Below, piece by piece: positions 47,501 through 62,500 of a stretch of DNA of 64,000 bases. The stretch covers positions 1,524,167-1,588,166 of the forward strand of contig CM022665.1 of NCBI GenBank assembly GCA_012295275.1, written 5' to 3'. Positions within the stretch are counted from its first letter, which is position 1. Every line of letters starts with the position of its first letter. Below the pieces are notes generated by a model. That model was not told where the DNA came from. It did no database searches and was given only the letters and a program-made list of their open reading frames with translations. Source of the stretch: Chrysomallon squamiferum (taxonomy: Eukaryota; Mollusca; Gastropoda; Neomphalida; Peltospiridae). A program made the position numbers and the translations under genes.

Positions 47501-50500
47501 CAACAGAAACTGTACGAGACAATTTCCTGATATGTTATTTCTAAACGTTCTGGTATTTGTTTCGTGCTCGTGACGTAAAACACAACTAGCACTAGCAAAT
47601 GCTGGAGGTTTATCGAATAGACAGCTACGCTTCCGAAACATCGCCGTCGCAAGTAGACGACGAAATGACGAAAACTTACGCATTACGTACATTAAGAGAA
47701 AGACATCATCAGTACTTTGTTTGTATTTGGTTGTGCTGGCGTTTCACGTTCTGCTAGCACTAGCAAATGCTGGGAGAGTATCGGATGAGCTTTACTTCAC
47801 AACTCTTCTACGCGCATCTTTCGAAACGTAATCGCAGGCATATTTTTTCTCAGTATTCGCCACGTGCTTGTGTGTAAACTGAGCTAGCACTAGCAAATGC
47901 TGGGAGGTAATCCTGCGGTGATTCTTCGCGTTTTTGGGACATCCGACCATCTGGTTGAAAGCCTTTCCTTTTAGCTAAATTATGCTCAAACCGCTACCAG
48001 ATCACAGAAGACACCACTCAAATTTATTTACGACCATCACGTCCTTAATACTTTGCTAGTATTTCTTGGTGCTGGCGTTTCACGTCTTGTTAGCACTAGC
48101 AAATGCTGGGAGAGTATAGTACGAAATGCACTTCAACAACGATACCTTTTGAGCGAAGTAATGCTGTTTCCGCAAACAGATCACAAAAGCAGTCAGATTT
48201 ATTTAGGACGACTACATCGTTAGCACTCTGCTAGCATTTCTTTGTGCTGGTGTGTCACAAAGTACTAGCACTAGCAAATGCTGGGAGAGTATAGTACGAA
48301 ATGCACTTCAACAACGATACGTAAACTGCACGGCCATCATTTCGTTCGTAATCCGTTTTTTTTTTTTCTTTAAAAGCGCTTGGTAATTTGAATTTTCGAC
48401 GTCGAAATTTCTAATTAGTCCAATTAAGTAAACAATGCTTGATGTTTCAACCAAGTGATAACTAGCGGTTGTCAATGAGTCAATTCAAAATTCATTCACT
48501 CACTGTCAGCTCACTGCCTCATTTACGAAGTATAAGTAATTTCAGATACTTCTAATATCGTTGCAGATGCAGGCGTCGTCTCCAGTCACATCAGCTTTCA
48601 GGTATTATTTGCTTTTCTTCACATTTAGTTTTCTTCAACAGAAACTGTACGAGACAATTTCCTGATATGTTATTTCTAAACGTTCTGGTATTTGTTTCGT
48701 GCTCGTGACGTAAAACACAACTAGCACTAGCAAATGCTGGAGGTTTATCGAATAGACAGCTACGCTTCCGAAACATCGCCGTCGCAAGTAGACGACGAAA
48801 TGACGAAAACTTACGCATTACGTACATTAAGAGAAAGACATCATCAGTACTTTGTTTGTATTTATTGTTGTGCTGGCGTTTCACGTTCTGCTAGCACTAG
48901 CAAATGCTGGGAGAGTATCGGATGAGCTTTACTTCACAACTCTTCTACGCGCATCTTTCGAAACGTAATCGCAGGCATATTTTTTCTCAGTATTCGCCAC
49001 GTGCTTGTGTGTAAACTGAGCTAGCACTAGCAAATGCTGGGAGGTAATCCTGCGGTGATTCTTCGCGTTTTTGGGACATCCGACCATCTGGTTGAAAGCC
49101 TTTCCTTTTAGCTAAATTATGCTCAAACCGCTACCAGATCACAGAAGACACCACTCAAATTTATTTACGACCATCACGTCCTTAATACTTTGCTAGTATT
49201 TCTTGGTGCTGGCGTTTCACGTCTTGTTAGCACTAGCAAATGCTGGGAGAGTATAGTACGAAATGCACTTCAACAACGATACCTTTTGAGCGAAGTAATG
49301 CTGTTTCCGCAAACAGATCACAAAAAGCAGTCAGATTTATTTAGGACGACTACATCGTTAGCACTCTGCTAGCATTTCTTTGTGCTGGTGTGTCACAAAG
49401 TACTAGCACTAGCAAATGCTGGGAGAGTATAGTACGAAATGCACTTCAACAACGATACGTAAACTGCACGGCCATCATTTCGTTCGTAATCCGTTTTTTT
49501 TCTTCTTTAAAAGCGCTTGGTAATTTGAATTTTCGACGTCGAAATTTCTAATTAGTCCAATTAAGTAAACAATGCTTGATGTTTCAACCAAGTGATAACT
49601 AGCGGTTGTCAATGAGTCAATTCAAAATTCATTCACTCACTGTCAGCTCACTGCCCTCATTTACGAAGTATAAGTAATTTCAGATACTTCTAATATCGTT
49701 GCAGATGCAGGCGTCGTCTCCAGTCACATCAGCTTTCAGGTATTATTTGCTTTTCTTCACACATTTAGTTTTCTTCAACAGAAACTGTACGAGACAATTT
49801 CCTGATATGTTATTTCTAAACGTTCTGGTATTTGTTTCGTGCTCGTGACGTAAAACACAACTAGCACTAGCAAATGCTGGAGGTTTATCGAATAGACAGC
49901 TACGCTTCCGAAACATCGCCGTCGCAAGTAGACGACGAAATGACGAAAACTTACGCATTACGTACATTAAGAGAAAGACATCATCAGTACTTTGTTTGTA
50001 TTTGGTTGTGCTGGCGTTTCACGTTCTGCTAGCACTAGCAAATGCTGGGAGAGTATCGGATGAGCTTTACTTCACAACTCTTCTACGCGCATCTTTCGAA
50101 ACGTAATCGCAGGCATATTTTTTTCTCAGAATTCGCCACGTGCTTGTGTGTAAACTGAGCTAGCACTAGCAAATGCTGGGAGGTAATCCTGCGGTGATTC
50201 TTCGCGTTTTTGGGACATCCGACCATCTGGTTGAAAGCCTTTCCTTTTTAGCTAAATTATGCTCAAACCGCTACCAGATCACAGAAGACACCACTCAAAT
50301 TTATTTACGACCATCACGTCCTTAATACTTTGCTAGTATTTCTTGGTGCTGGCGTTTCACGTCTTGTTAGCACTAGCAAATGCTGGGAGAGTATAGTACG
50401 AAATGCACTTCAACAACGATACCTTTTGAGCGAAGTAATGCTGTTTCCGCAAACAGATCACAAAAGCAGTCAGATTTATTTAGGACGACTACATCGTTAG

Positions 50501-53500
50501 CACTCTGCTAGCATTTCTTTGTGCTGGTGTGTCACAAAGTACTAGCACTAGCAAATGCTGGGAGAGTATAGTACGAAATGCACTTCAACAACGATACGTA
50601 AACTGCACGGCCATCATTTCGTTCGTAATCCGTTTTTTTTTTTTTTCTTTAAAAGCGCTTGGTAATTTGAATTTTCGACGTCGAAATTTCTAATTAGTCC
50701 AATTAAGTAAACAATGCTTGATGTTTCAACCAAGTGATAACTAGCGGTTGTCAATGAGTCAATTCAAAATTCATTCACTCACTGTCAGCTCACTGCCCCA
50801 TTTACGAAGTATAAGTAATTTCAGATACTTCTAATATCGTTGCAGATGCAGGCGTCGTCTCCAGTCACATCAGCTTTCAGGTATTATTTGCTTTTCTTCA
50901 CATTTAGTTTTCTTCAACAGAAACTGTACGAGACAATTTCCTGATATGTTATTTCTAAACGTTCTGGTATTTGTTTCGTGCTCGTGACGTAAAACACAAC
51001 TAGCACTAGCAAATGCTGGAGGTTTATCGAATAGACAGCTACGCTTCCGAAACATCGCCGTCGCAAGTAGACGACGAAATGACGAAAACTTACGCATTAC
51101 GTACATTAAGAGAAAGACATCATCAGTACTTTGCTTGTATTTGGTTGTGCTGGCGTTTCACGTTCTGCTAGCACTAGCAAATGCTGGGAGAGTATCGGAT
51201 GAGCTTTACTTCACAACTCTTCTACGCGCATCTTTCGAAACGTAATCGCAGGCATATTTTTTCAGTATTCGCCACGTGCTTGTGTGTAAACTGAGCTAGC
51301 ACTAGCAAATGCTGGGAGGTAATCCTGCGGTGATTCTTCGCGTTTTTGGGACATCCGACCATCTGGTTGAAAGCCTTTCCTTTTTAGCTAAATTATGCTC
51401 AAACCGCTACCAGATCACAGAAGACACCACTCAAATTTATTTACGACCATCACGTCCTTAATACTTTGCTAGTATTTCTTGGTGCTGGCGTTTCACGTCT
51501 TGTTAGCACTAGCAAATGCTGGGAGAGTATAGTACGAAATGCACTTCAACAACGATACCTTTTGAGCGAAGTAATGCTGTTTCCGCAAACAGATCACAAA
51601 AAGCAGTCAGATTTATTTAGGACGACTACATCGTTAGCACTCTGCTAGCATTTCTTTGTGCTGGTGTGTCACAAAGTACTAGCACTAGCAAATGCTGGGA
51701 GAGTATAGTACGAAATGCACTTCAACAACGATACGTAAACTGCACGGCCATCATTTCGTTCGTAATCCGTTTTTTTTTCTTTAAAAGCGCTTGGTAATTT
51801 GAATTTTCGACGTCGAAATTTCTAATTAGTCCAATTAAGTAAACAATGCTTGATGTTTCAACCAAGTGATAACTAGCGGTTGTCAATGAGTCAATTCAAA
51901 ATTCATTCACTCACTGTCAGCTCACTGCCCCATTTACGAAGTATAAGTAATTTCAGATACTTCTAATATCGTTGCAGATGCAGGCGTCGTCTCCAGTCAC
52001 ATCAGCTTTCAGGTATTATTTGCTTTTCTTCACATTTAGTTTTCTTCAACAGAAACTGTACGAGACAATTTCCTGATATGTTATTTCTAAACGTTCTGGT
52101 ATTTGTTTCGTGCTCGTGACGTAAAACACAACTAGCACTAGCAAATGCTGGAGGTTTATCGAATAGACAGCTACGCTTCCGAAACATCGCCGTCGCAAGT
52201 AGACGACGAAATGACGAAAACTTACGCATTACGTACATTAAGAGAAAGACATCATCAGTACTTTGTTTGTATTTGGTTGTGCTGGCGTTTCACGTTCTGC
52301 TAGCACTAGCAAATGCTGGGAGAGTATCGGATGAGCTTTACTTCACAACTCTTCTACGCGCATCTTTCGGAAACGTAATCGCAGGCATATTTTTCTCAGT
52401 ATTCGCCACGTGCTTGTGTGTAAACTGAGCTAGCACTAGCAAATGCTGGGAGGTAATCCTGCGGTGATTCTTCGCGTTTTGGGACATCCGACCATCTGGT
52501 TGAAAGCCTTTCCTTTTAGCTAAATTATGCTCAAACCGCTACCAGATCACAGAAGACACCACTCAAATTTATTTACGACCATCACGTCCTTAATACTTTG
52601 CTAGTATTTCTTGGTGCTGGCGTTTCACGTCTTGTTAGCACTAGCAAATGCTGGGAGAGTATAGTACGAAATGCACTTCAACAACGATACCTTTTGAGCG
52701 AAGTAATGCTGTTTCCGCAAACAGATCACAAAAGCAGTCAGATTTATTTAGGACGACTACATCGTTAGCACTCTGCTAGCATTTCTTTGTGCTGGTGTGT
52801 CACAAAGTACTAGCACTAGCAAATGCTGGGAGAGTATAGTACGAAATGCACTTCAACAACGATACGTAAACTGCACGGCCATCATTTCGTTCGTAATCCG
52901 TTTTTTTTTTTTTTTTAAAAGCGCTTGGTAATTTGAATTTTCGACGTCGAAATTTCTAATTAGTCCAATTAAGTAAACAATGCTTGATGTTTCAACCAAG
53001 TGATAACTAGCGGTTGTCAATGAGTCAATTCAAAATTCATTCACTCACTGTCAGCTCACTGCCTCATTTACGAAGTATAAGTAATTTCAGATACTTCTAA
53101 TATCGTTGCAGATGCAGGCGTCGTCTCCAGTCACATCAGCTTTCAGGTATTATTTGCTTTTCTTCACATTTAGTTTTCTTCAACAGAAACTGTACGAGAC
53201 AATTTCCTGATATGTTATTTCTAAACGTTCTGGTATTTGTTTCGTGCTCGTGACGTAAAACACAACTAGCACTAGCAAATGCTGGAGGTTTATCGAATAG
53301 ACAGCTACGCTTCCGAAACATCGCCGTCGCAAGTAGACGACGAAATGACGAAAACTTACGCATTACGTACATTAAGAGAAAGACATCATCAGTACTTTGT
53401 TTGTATTTGGTTGTGCTGGCGTTTCACGTTCTGCTAGCACTAGCAAATGCTGGGAGAGTATCGGATGAGCTTTACTTCACAACTCTTCTACGCGCATCTT

Positions 53501-56500
53501 TCGAAACGTAATCGCAGGCATATTTTTTCAGTATTCGCCACGTGCTTGTGTGTAAACTGAGCTAGCACTAGCAAATGCTGGGAGGTAATCCTGCGGTGAT
53601 TCTTCGCGTTTTTGGGACATCCGACCATCTGGTTGAAAGCCTTTCCTTTTAGCTAAATTATGCTCAAACCGCTACCAGATCACAGAAGACACCACTCAAA
53701 TTTATTTACGACCATCACGTCCTTAATACTTTGCTAGTATTTCTTGGTGCTGGCGTTTCACGTCTTGTTAGCACTAGCAAATGCTGGGAGAGTATAGTAC
53801 GAAATGCACTTCAACAACGATACCTTTTGAGCGAAGTAATGCTGTTTCCGCAAACAGATCACAAAAAAGCAGTCAGATTTATTTAGGACGACTACATCGT
53901 TAGCACTCTGCTAGCATTTCTTTGTGCTGGTGTGTCACAAAGTACTAGCACTAGCAAATGCTGGGAGAGTATAGTACGAAATGCACTTCAACAACGATAC
54001 GTAAACTGCACGGCCATCATTTCGTTCGTAATCCGTTTTTTTTTTTTTTTTAAAAGCGCTTGGTAATTTGAATTTTCGACGTCGAAATTTCTAATTAGTC
54101 CAATTAAGTAAACAATGCTTGATGTTTCAACCAAGTGATAACTAGCGGTTGTCAATGAGTCAATTCAAAATTCATTCACTCACTGTCAGCTCACTGCCTC
54201 ATTTACGAAGTATAAGTAATTTCAGATACTTCTAATATCGTTGCAGATGCAGGCGTCGTCTCCAGTCACATCAGCTTTCAGGTATTATTTGCTTTTCTTC
54301 ACATTTAGTTTTCTTCAACAGAAACTGTACGAGACAATTTCCTGATATGTTATTTCTAAACGTTCTGGTATTTGTTTCGTGCTCGTGACGTAAAACACAA
54401 CTAGCACTAGCAAATGCTGGAGGTTTATCGAATAGACAGCTACGCTTCCGAAACATCGCCGTCGCAAGTAGACGACGAAATGACGAAAACTTACGCATTA
54501 CGTACATTAAGAGAAAGACATCATCAGTACTTTGCTTGTATTTGGTTGTGCTGGCGTTTCACGTTCTGCTAGCACTAGCAAATGCTGGGAGAGTATCGGA
54601 TGAGCTTTACTTCACAACTCTTCTACGCGCATCTTTCGAAACGTAATCGCAGGCATATTTTTTTTTTTCAGTATTCGCCACGTGCTTGTGTGTAAACTGA
54701 GCTAGCACTAGCAAATGCTGGGAGGTAATCCTGCGGTGATTCTTCGCGTTTTTTGGGACATCCGACCATCTGGTTGAAAGCCTTTCCTTTTTAGCTAAAT
54801 TATGCTCAAACCGCTACCAGATCACAGAAGACACCACTCAAATTTATTTACGACCATCACGTCCTTAATACTTTGCTAGTATTTCTTGGTGCTGGCGTTT
54901 CACGTCTTGTTAGCACTAGCAAATGCTGGGAGAGTATAGTACGAAATGCACTTCAACAACGATACCTTTTGAGCGAAGTAATGCTGTTTCCGCAAACAGA
55001 TCACAAAAAGCAGTCAGATTTATTTAGGACGACTACATCGTTAGCACTCTGCTAGCATTTCTTTGTGCTGGTGTGTCACAAAGTACTAGCACTAGCAAAT
55101 GCTGGGAGAGTATAGTACGAAATGCACTTCAACAACGATACGTAAACTGCACGGCCATCATTTCGTTCGTAATCCGTTTTTTTTCTTTTTTAAAAGCGCT
55201 TGGTAATTTGAATTTTCGACGTCGAAATTTCTAATTAGTCCAATTAAGTAAACAATGCTTGATGTTTCAACCAAGTGATAACTAGCGGTTGTCAATGAGT
55301 CAATTCAAAATTCATTCACTCACTGTCAGCTCACTGCCTCATTTACGAAGTATAAGTAATTTCAGATACTTCTAATATCGTTGCAGATGCAGGCGTCGTC
55401 TCCAGTCACATCAGCTTTCAGGTATTATTTGCTTTTCTTCACATTTAGTTTTCTTCAACAGAAACTGTACGAGACAATTTCCTGATATGTTATTTCTAAA
55501 CGTTCTGGTATTTGTTTCGTGCTCGTGACGTAAAACACAACTAGCACTAGCAAATGCTGGAGGTTTATCGAATAGACAGCTACGCTTCCGAAACATCGCC
55601 GTCGCAAGTAGACGACGAAATGACGAAAACTTACGCATTACGTACATTAAGAGAAAGACATCATCAGTACTTTGCTTGTATTTGGTTGTGCTGGCGTTTC
55701 ACGTTCTGCTAGCACTAGCAAATGCTGGGAGAGTATCGGATGAGCTTTACTTCACAACTCTTCTACGCGCATCTTTCGAAACGTAATCGCAGGCATATTT
55801 TTCTCAGTATTCGCCACGTGCTTGTGTGTAAACTGAGCTAGCACTAGCAAATGCTGGGAGGTAATCCTGCGGTGATTCTTCGCGTTTTTGGGACATCCGA
55901 CCATCTGGTTGAAAGCCTTTCCTTTTAGCTAAATTATGCTCAAACCGCTACCAGATCACAGAAGACACCACTCAAATTTATTTACGACCATCACGTCCTT
56001 AATACTTTGCTAGTATTTCTTGGTGCTGGCGTTTCACGTCTTGTTAGCACTAGCAAATGCTGGGAGAGTATAGTACGAAATGCACTTCAACAACGATACC
56101 TTTTGAGCGAAGTAATGCTGTTTCCGCAAACAGATCACAAAAGCAGTCAGATTTATTTAGGACGACTACATCGTTAGCACTCTGCTAGCATTTCTTTGTG
56201 CTGGTGTGTCACAAAGTACTAGCACTAGCAAATGCTGGGAGAGTATAGTACGAAATGCACTTCAACAACGATACGTAAACTGCACGGCCATCATTTCGTT
56301 CGTAATCCGTTTTTTTTTCTTTAAAAGCGCTTGGTAATTTGAATTTTCGACGTCGAAATTTCTAATTAGTCCAATTAAGTAAACAATGCTTGATGTTTCA
56401 ACCAAGTGATAACTAGCGGTTGTCAATGAGTCAATTCAAAATTCATTCACTCTCACTGTCAGCTCACTGCCTCATTTACGAAGTATAAGTAATTTCAGAT

Positions 56501-59500
56501 ACTTCTAATATCGTTGCAGATGCAGGCGTCGTCTCCAGTCACATCAGCTTTCAGGTATTATTTGCTTTTCTTCACATTTAGTTTTCTTCAACAGAAACTG
56601 TACGAGACAATTTCCTGATATGTTATTTCTAAACGTTCTGGTATTTGTTTCGTGCTCGTGACGTAAAACACAACTAGCACTAGCAAATGCTGGAGGTTTA
56701 TCGAATAGACAGCTACGCTTCCGAAAACATCGCCGTCGCAAGTAGACGACGAAATGACGAAAACTTACGCATTACGTACATTAAGAGAAAGACATCATCA
56801 GTACTTTGTTTGTATTTGGTTGTGCTGGCGTTTCACGTTCTGCTAGCACTAGCAAATGCTGGGAGAGTATCGGATGAGCTTTACTTCACAACTCTTCTAC
56901 GCGCATCTTTCGAAACGTAATCGCAGGCATATTTTTTTCTCAGTATTCGCCACGTGCTTGTGTGTAAACTGAGCTAGCACTAGCAAATGCTGGGAGGTAA
57001 TCCTGCGGTGATTCTTCGCGTTTTGGGACATCCGACCATCTGGTTGAAAGCCTTTCCTTTTAGCTAAATTATGCTCAAACCGCTACCAGATCACAGAAGA
57101 CACCACTCAAATTTATTTACGACCATCACGTCCTTAATACTTTGCTAGTATTTCTTGGTGCTGGCGTTTCACGTCTTGTTAGCACTAGCAAATGCTGGGA
57201 GAGTATAGTACGAAATGCACTTCAACAACGATACCTTTTGAGCGAAGTAATGCTGTTTCCGCAAACAGATCACAAAAGCAGTCAGATTTATTTAGGACGA
57301 CTACATCGTTAGCACTCTGCTAGCATTTCTTTGTGCTGGTGTGTCACAAAGTACTAGCACTAGCAAATGCTGGGAGAGTATAGTACGAAATGCACTTCAA
57401 CAACGATACGTAAACTGCACGGCCATCATTTCGTTCGTAATCCGTTTTTTTTTTTTTTTTTAAAAGCGCTTGGTAATTTGAATTTTCGACGTCGAAATTT
57501 CTAATTAGTCCAATTAAGTAAACAATGCTTGATGTTTCAACCAAGTGATAACTAGCGGTTGTCAATGAGTCAATTCAAAATTCATTCACTCTCACTGTCA
57601 GCTCACTGCCTCATTTACGAAGTATAAGTAATTTCAGATACTTCTAATATCGTTGCAGATGCAGGCGTCGTCTCCAGTCACATCAGCTTTCAGGTATTAT
57701 TTGCTTTTCTTCACATTTAGTTTTCTTCAACAGAAACTGTACGAGACAATTTCCTGATATGTTATTTCTAAACGTTCTGGTATTTGTTTCGTGCTCGTGA
57801 CGTAAAACACAACTAGCACTAGCAAATGCTGGAGGTTTATCGAATAGACAGCTACGCTTCCGAAACATCGCCGTCGCAAGTAGACGACGAAATGACGAAA
57901 ACTTACGCATTACGTACATTAAGAGAAAGACATCATCAGTACTTTGCTTGTATTTGGTTGTGCTGGCGTTTCACGTTCTGCTAGCACTAGCAAATGCTGG
58001 GAGAGTATCGGATGAGCTTTACTTCACAACTCTTCTACGCGCATCTTTCGAAACGTAATCGCAGGCATATTTTTTTTCTCAGTATTCGCCACGTGCTTGT
58101 GTGTAAACTGAGCTAGCACTAGCAAATGCTGGGAGGTAATCCTGCGGTGATTCTTCGCGTTTTTGGGACATCCGACCATCTGGTTGAAAGCCTTTCCTTT
58201 TTAGCTAAATTATGCTCAAACCGCTACCAGATCACAGAAGACACCACTCAAATTTATTTACGACCATCACGTCCTTAATACTTTGCTAGTATTTCTTGGT
58301 GCTGGCGTTTCACGTCTTGTTAGCACTAGCAAATGCTGGGAGAGTATAGTACGAAATGCACTTCAACAACGATACCTTTTGAGCGAAGTAATGCTGTTTC
58401 CGCAAACAGATCACAAAAGCAGTCAGATTTATTTAGGACGACTACATCGTTAGCACTCTGCTAGCATTTCTTTGTGCTGGTGTGTCACAAAGTACTAGCA
58501 CTAGCAAATGCTGGGAGAGTATAGTACGAAATGCACTTCAACAACGATACGTAAACTGCACGGCCATCATTTCGTTCGTAATCCGTTTTTTTTTTTTTTT
58601 TTAAAAGCTTGGTAATTTGAATTTTCGACGTCGAAATTTCTAATTAGTCCAATTAAGTAAACAATGCTTGATGTTTCAACCAAGTGATAACTAGCGGTTG
58701 TCAATGAGTCAATTCAAAATTCATTCACTCTCACTGTCAGCTCACTGCCTCATTTACGAAGTATAAGTAATTTCAGATACTTCTAATATCGTTGCAGATG
58801 CAGGCGTCGTCTCCAGTCACATCAGCTTTCAGGTATTATTTGCTTTTCTTCACATTTAGTTTTCTTCAACAGAAACTGTACGAGACAATTTCCTGATATG
58901 TTATTTCTAAACGTTCTGGTATTTGTTTCGTGCTCGTGACGTAAAACACAACTAGCACTAGCAAATGCTGGAGGTTTATCGAATAGACAGCTACGCTTCC
59001 GAAACATCGCCGTCGCAAGTAGACGACGAAATGACGAAAACTTACGCATTACGTACATTAAGAGAAAGACATCATCAGTACTTTGCTTGTATTTGGTTGT
59101 GCTGGCGTTTCACGTTCTGCTAGCACTAGCAAATGCTGGGAGAGTATCGGATGAGCTTTACTTCACAACTCTTCTACGCGCATCTTTCGAAACGTAATCG
59201 CAGGCATATTTTTTCTCAGTATTCGCCACGTGCTTGTGTGTAAACTGAGCTAGCACTAGCAAATGCTGGGAGGTAATCCTGCGGTGATTCTTCGCGTTTT
59301 TGGGACATCCGACCATCTGGTTGAAAGCCTTTCCTTTTAGCTAAATTATGCTCAAACCGCTACCAGATCACAGAAGACACCACTCAAATTTATTTACGAC
59401 CATCACGTCCTTAATACTTTGCTAGTATTTCTTGGTGCTGGCGTTTCACGTCTTGTTAGCACTAGCAAATGCTGGGAGAGTATAGTACGAAATGCACTTC

Positions 59501-62500
59501 AACAACGATACCTTTTGAGCGAAGTAATGCTGTTTCCGCAAACAGATCACAAAAAGCAGTCAGATTTATTTAGGACGACTACATCGTTAGCACTCTGCTA
59601 GCATTTCTTTGTGCTGGTGTGTCACAAAGTACTAGCACTAGCAAATGCTGGGAGAGTATAGTACGAAATGCACTTCAACAACGATACGTAAACTGCACGG
59701 CCATCATTTCGTTCGTAATCCGTTTTTTTTCTTCTTTAAAAGCGCTTGGTAATTTGAATTTTCGACGTCGAAATTTCTAATTAGTCCAATTAAGTAAACA
59801 ATGCTTGATGTTTCAACCAAGTGATAACTAGCGGTTGTCAATGAGTCAATTCAAAATTCATTCACTCTCACTGTCAGCTCACTGCCTCATTTACGAAGTA
59901 TAAGTAATTTCAGATACTTCTAATATCGTTGCAGATGCAGGCGTCGTCTCCAGTCACATCAGCTTTCAGGTATTATTTGCTTTTCTTCACATTTAGTTTT
60001 CTTCAACAGAAACTGTACGAGACAATTTCCTGATATGTTATTTCTAAACGTTCTGGTATTTGTTTCGTGCTCGTGACGTAAAACACAACTAGCACTAGCA
60101 AATGCTGGAGGTTTATCGAATAGACAGCTACGCTTCCGAAACATCGCCGTCGCAAGTAGACGACGAAATGACGAAAACTTACGCATTACGTACATTAAGA
60201 GAAAGACATCATCAGTACTTTGCTTGTATTTGGTTGTGCTGGCGTTTCACGTTCTGCTAGCACTAGCAAATGCTGGGAGAGTATCGGATGAGCTTTACTT
60301 CACAACTCTTCTACGCGCATCTTTCGAAACGTAATCGCAGGCATATTTTTTTCAGTATTCGCCACGTGCTTGTGTGTAAACTGAGCTAGCACTAGCAAAT
60401 GCTGGGAGGTAATCCTGCGGTGATTCTTCGCGTTTTTGGGACATCCGACCATCTGGTTGAAAGCCTTTCCTTTTTAGCTAAATTATGCTCAAACCGCTAC
60501 CAGATCACAGAAGACACCACTCAAATTTATTTACGACCATCACGTCCTTAATACTTTGCTAGTATTTCTTGGTGCTGGCGTTTCACGTCTTGTTAGCACT
60601 AGCAAATGCTGGGAGAGTATAGTACGAAATGCACTTCAACAACGATACCTTTTGAGCGAAGTAATGCTGTTTCCGCAAACAGATCACAAAAGCAGTCAGA
60701 TTTATTTAGGACGACTACATCGTTAGCACTCTGCTAGCATTTCTTTGTGCTGGTGTGTCACAAAGTACTAGCACTAGCAAATGCTGGGAGAGTATAGTAC
60801 GAAATGCACTTCAACAACGATACGTAAACTGCACGGCCATCATTTCGTTCGTAATCCGTTTTTTTTTTTTTTTTTCTTTAAAAGCGCTTGGTAATTTGAA
60901 TTTTCGACGTCGAAATTTCTAATTAGTCCAATTAAGTAAACAATGCTTGATGTTTCAACCAAGTGATAACTAGCGGTTGTCAATGAGTCAATTCAAAATT
61001 CATTCACTCTCACTGTCAGCTCACTGCCTCATTTACGAAGTATAAGTAATTTCAGATACTTCTAATATCGTTGCAGATGCAGGCGTCGTCTCCAGTCACA
61101 TCAGCTTTCAGGTATTATTTGCTTTTCTTCACATTTAGTTTTCTTCAACAGAAACTGTACGAGACAATTTCCTGATATGTTATTTCTAAACGTTCTGGTA
61201 TTTGTTTCGTGCTCGTGACGTAAAACACAACTAGCACTAGCAAATGCTGGAGGTTTATCGAATAGACAGCTACGCTTCCGAAACATCGCCGTCGCAAGTA
61301 GACGACGAAATGACGAAAACTTACGCATTACGTACATTAAGAGAAAGACATCATCAGTACTTTGCTTGTATTTGGTTGTGCTGGCGTTTCACGTTCTGCT
61401 AGCACTAGCAAATGCTGGGAGAGTATCGGATGAGCTTTACTTCACAACTCTTCTACGCGCATCTTTCGAAACGTAATCGCAGGCATATTTTTTCAGTATT
61501 CGCCACGTGCTTGTGTGTAAACTGAGCTAGCACTAGCAAATGCTGGGAGGTAATCCTGCGGTGATTCTTCGCGTTTTTGGGACATCCGACCATCTGGTTG
61601 AAAGCCTTTCCTTTTAGCTAAATTATGCTCAAACCGCTACCAGATCACAGAAGACACCACTCAAATTTATTTACGACCATCACGTCCTTAATACTTTGCT
61701 AGTATTTCTTGGTGCTGGCGTTTCACGTCTTGTTAGCACTAGCAAATGCTGGGAGAGTATAGTACGAAATGCACTTCAACAACGATACCTTTTGAGCGAA
61801 GTAATGCTGTTTCCGCAAACAGATCACAAAAAGCAGTCAGATTTATTTAGGACGACTACATCGTTAGCACTCTGCTAGCATTTCTTTGTGCTGGTGTGTC
61901 ACAAAGTACTAGCACTAGCAAATGCTGGGAGAGTATAGTACGAAATGCACTTCAACAACGATACGTAAACTGCACGGCCATCATTTCGTTCGTAATCCGT
62001 TTTTTTTTTTTTTAAAAGCGCTTGGTAATTTGAATTTTCGACGTCGAAATTTCTAATTAGTCCAATTAAGTAAACAATGCTTGATGTTTCAACCAAGTGA
62101 TAACTAGCGGTTGTCAATGAGTCAATTCAAAATTCATTCACTCTCACTGTCAGCTCACTGCCTCATTTACGAAGTATAAGTAATTTCAGATACTTCTAAT
62201 ATCGTTGCAGATGCAGGCGTCGTCTCCAGTCACATCAGCTTTCAGGTATTATTTGCTTTTCTTCACATTTAGTTTTCTTCAACAGAAACTGTACGAGACA
62301 ATTTCCTGATATGTTATTTCTAAACGTTCTGGTATTTGTTTCGTGCTCGTGACGTAAAACACAACTAGCACTAGCAAATGCTGGAGGTTTATCGAATAGA
62401 CAGCTACGCTTCCGAAACATCGCCGTCGCAAGTAGACGACGAAATGACGAAAACTTACGCATTACGTACATTAAGAGAAAGACATCATCAGTACTTTGCT

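Noticed and set aside
46915-61878. Repeated 60-codon plus-strand frame (MLVFLGAGVSR...)
   Set aside because: It is present only in units with five A bases in one run and absent in units with four, so it depends on homopolymer length.
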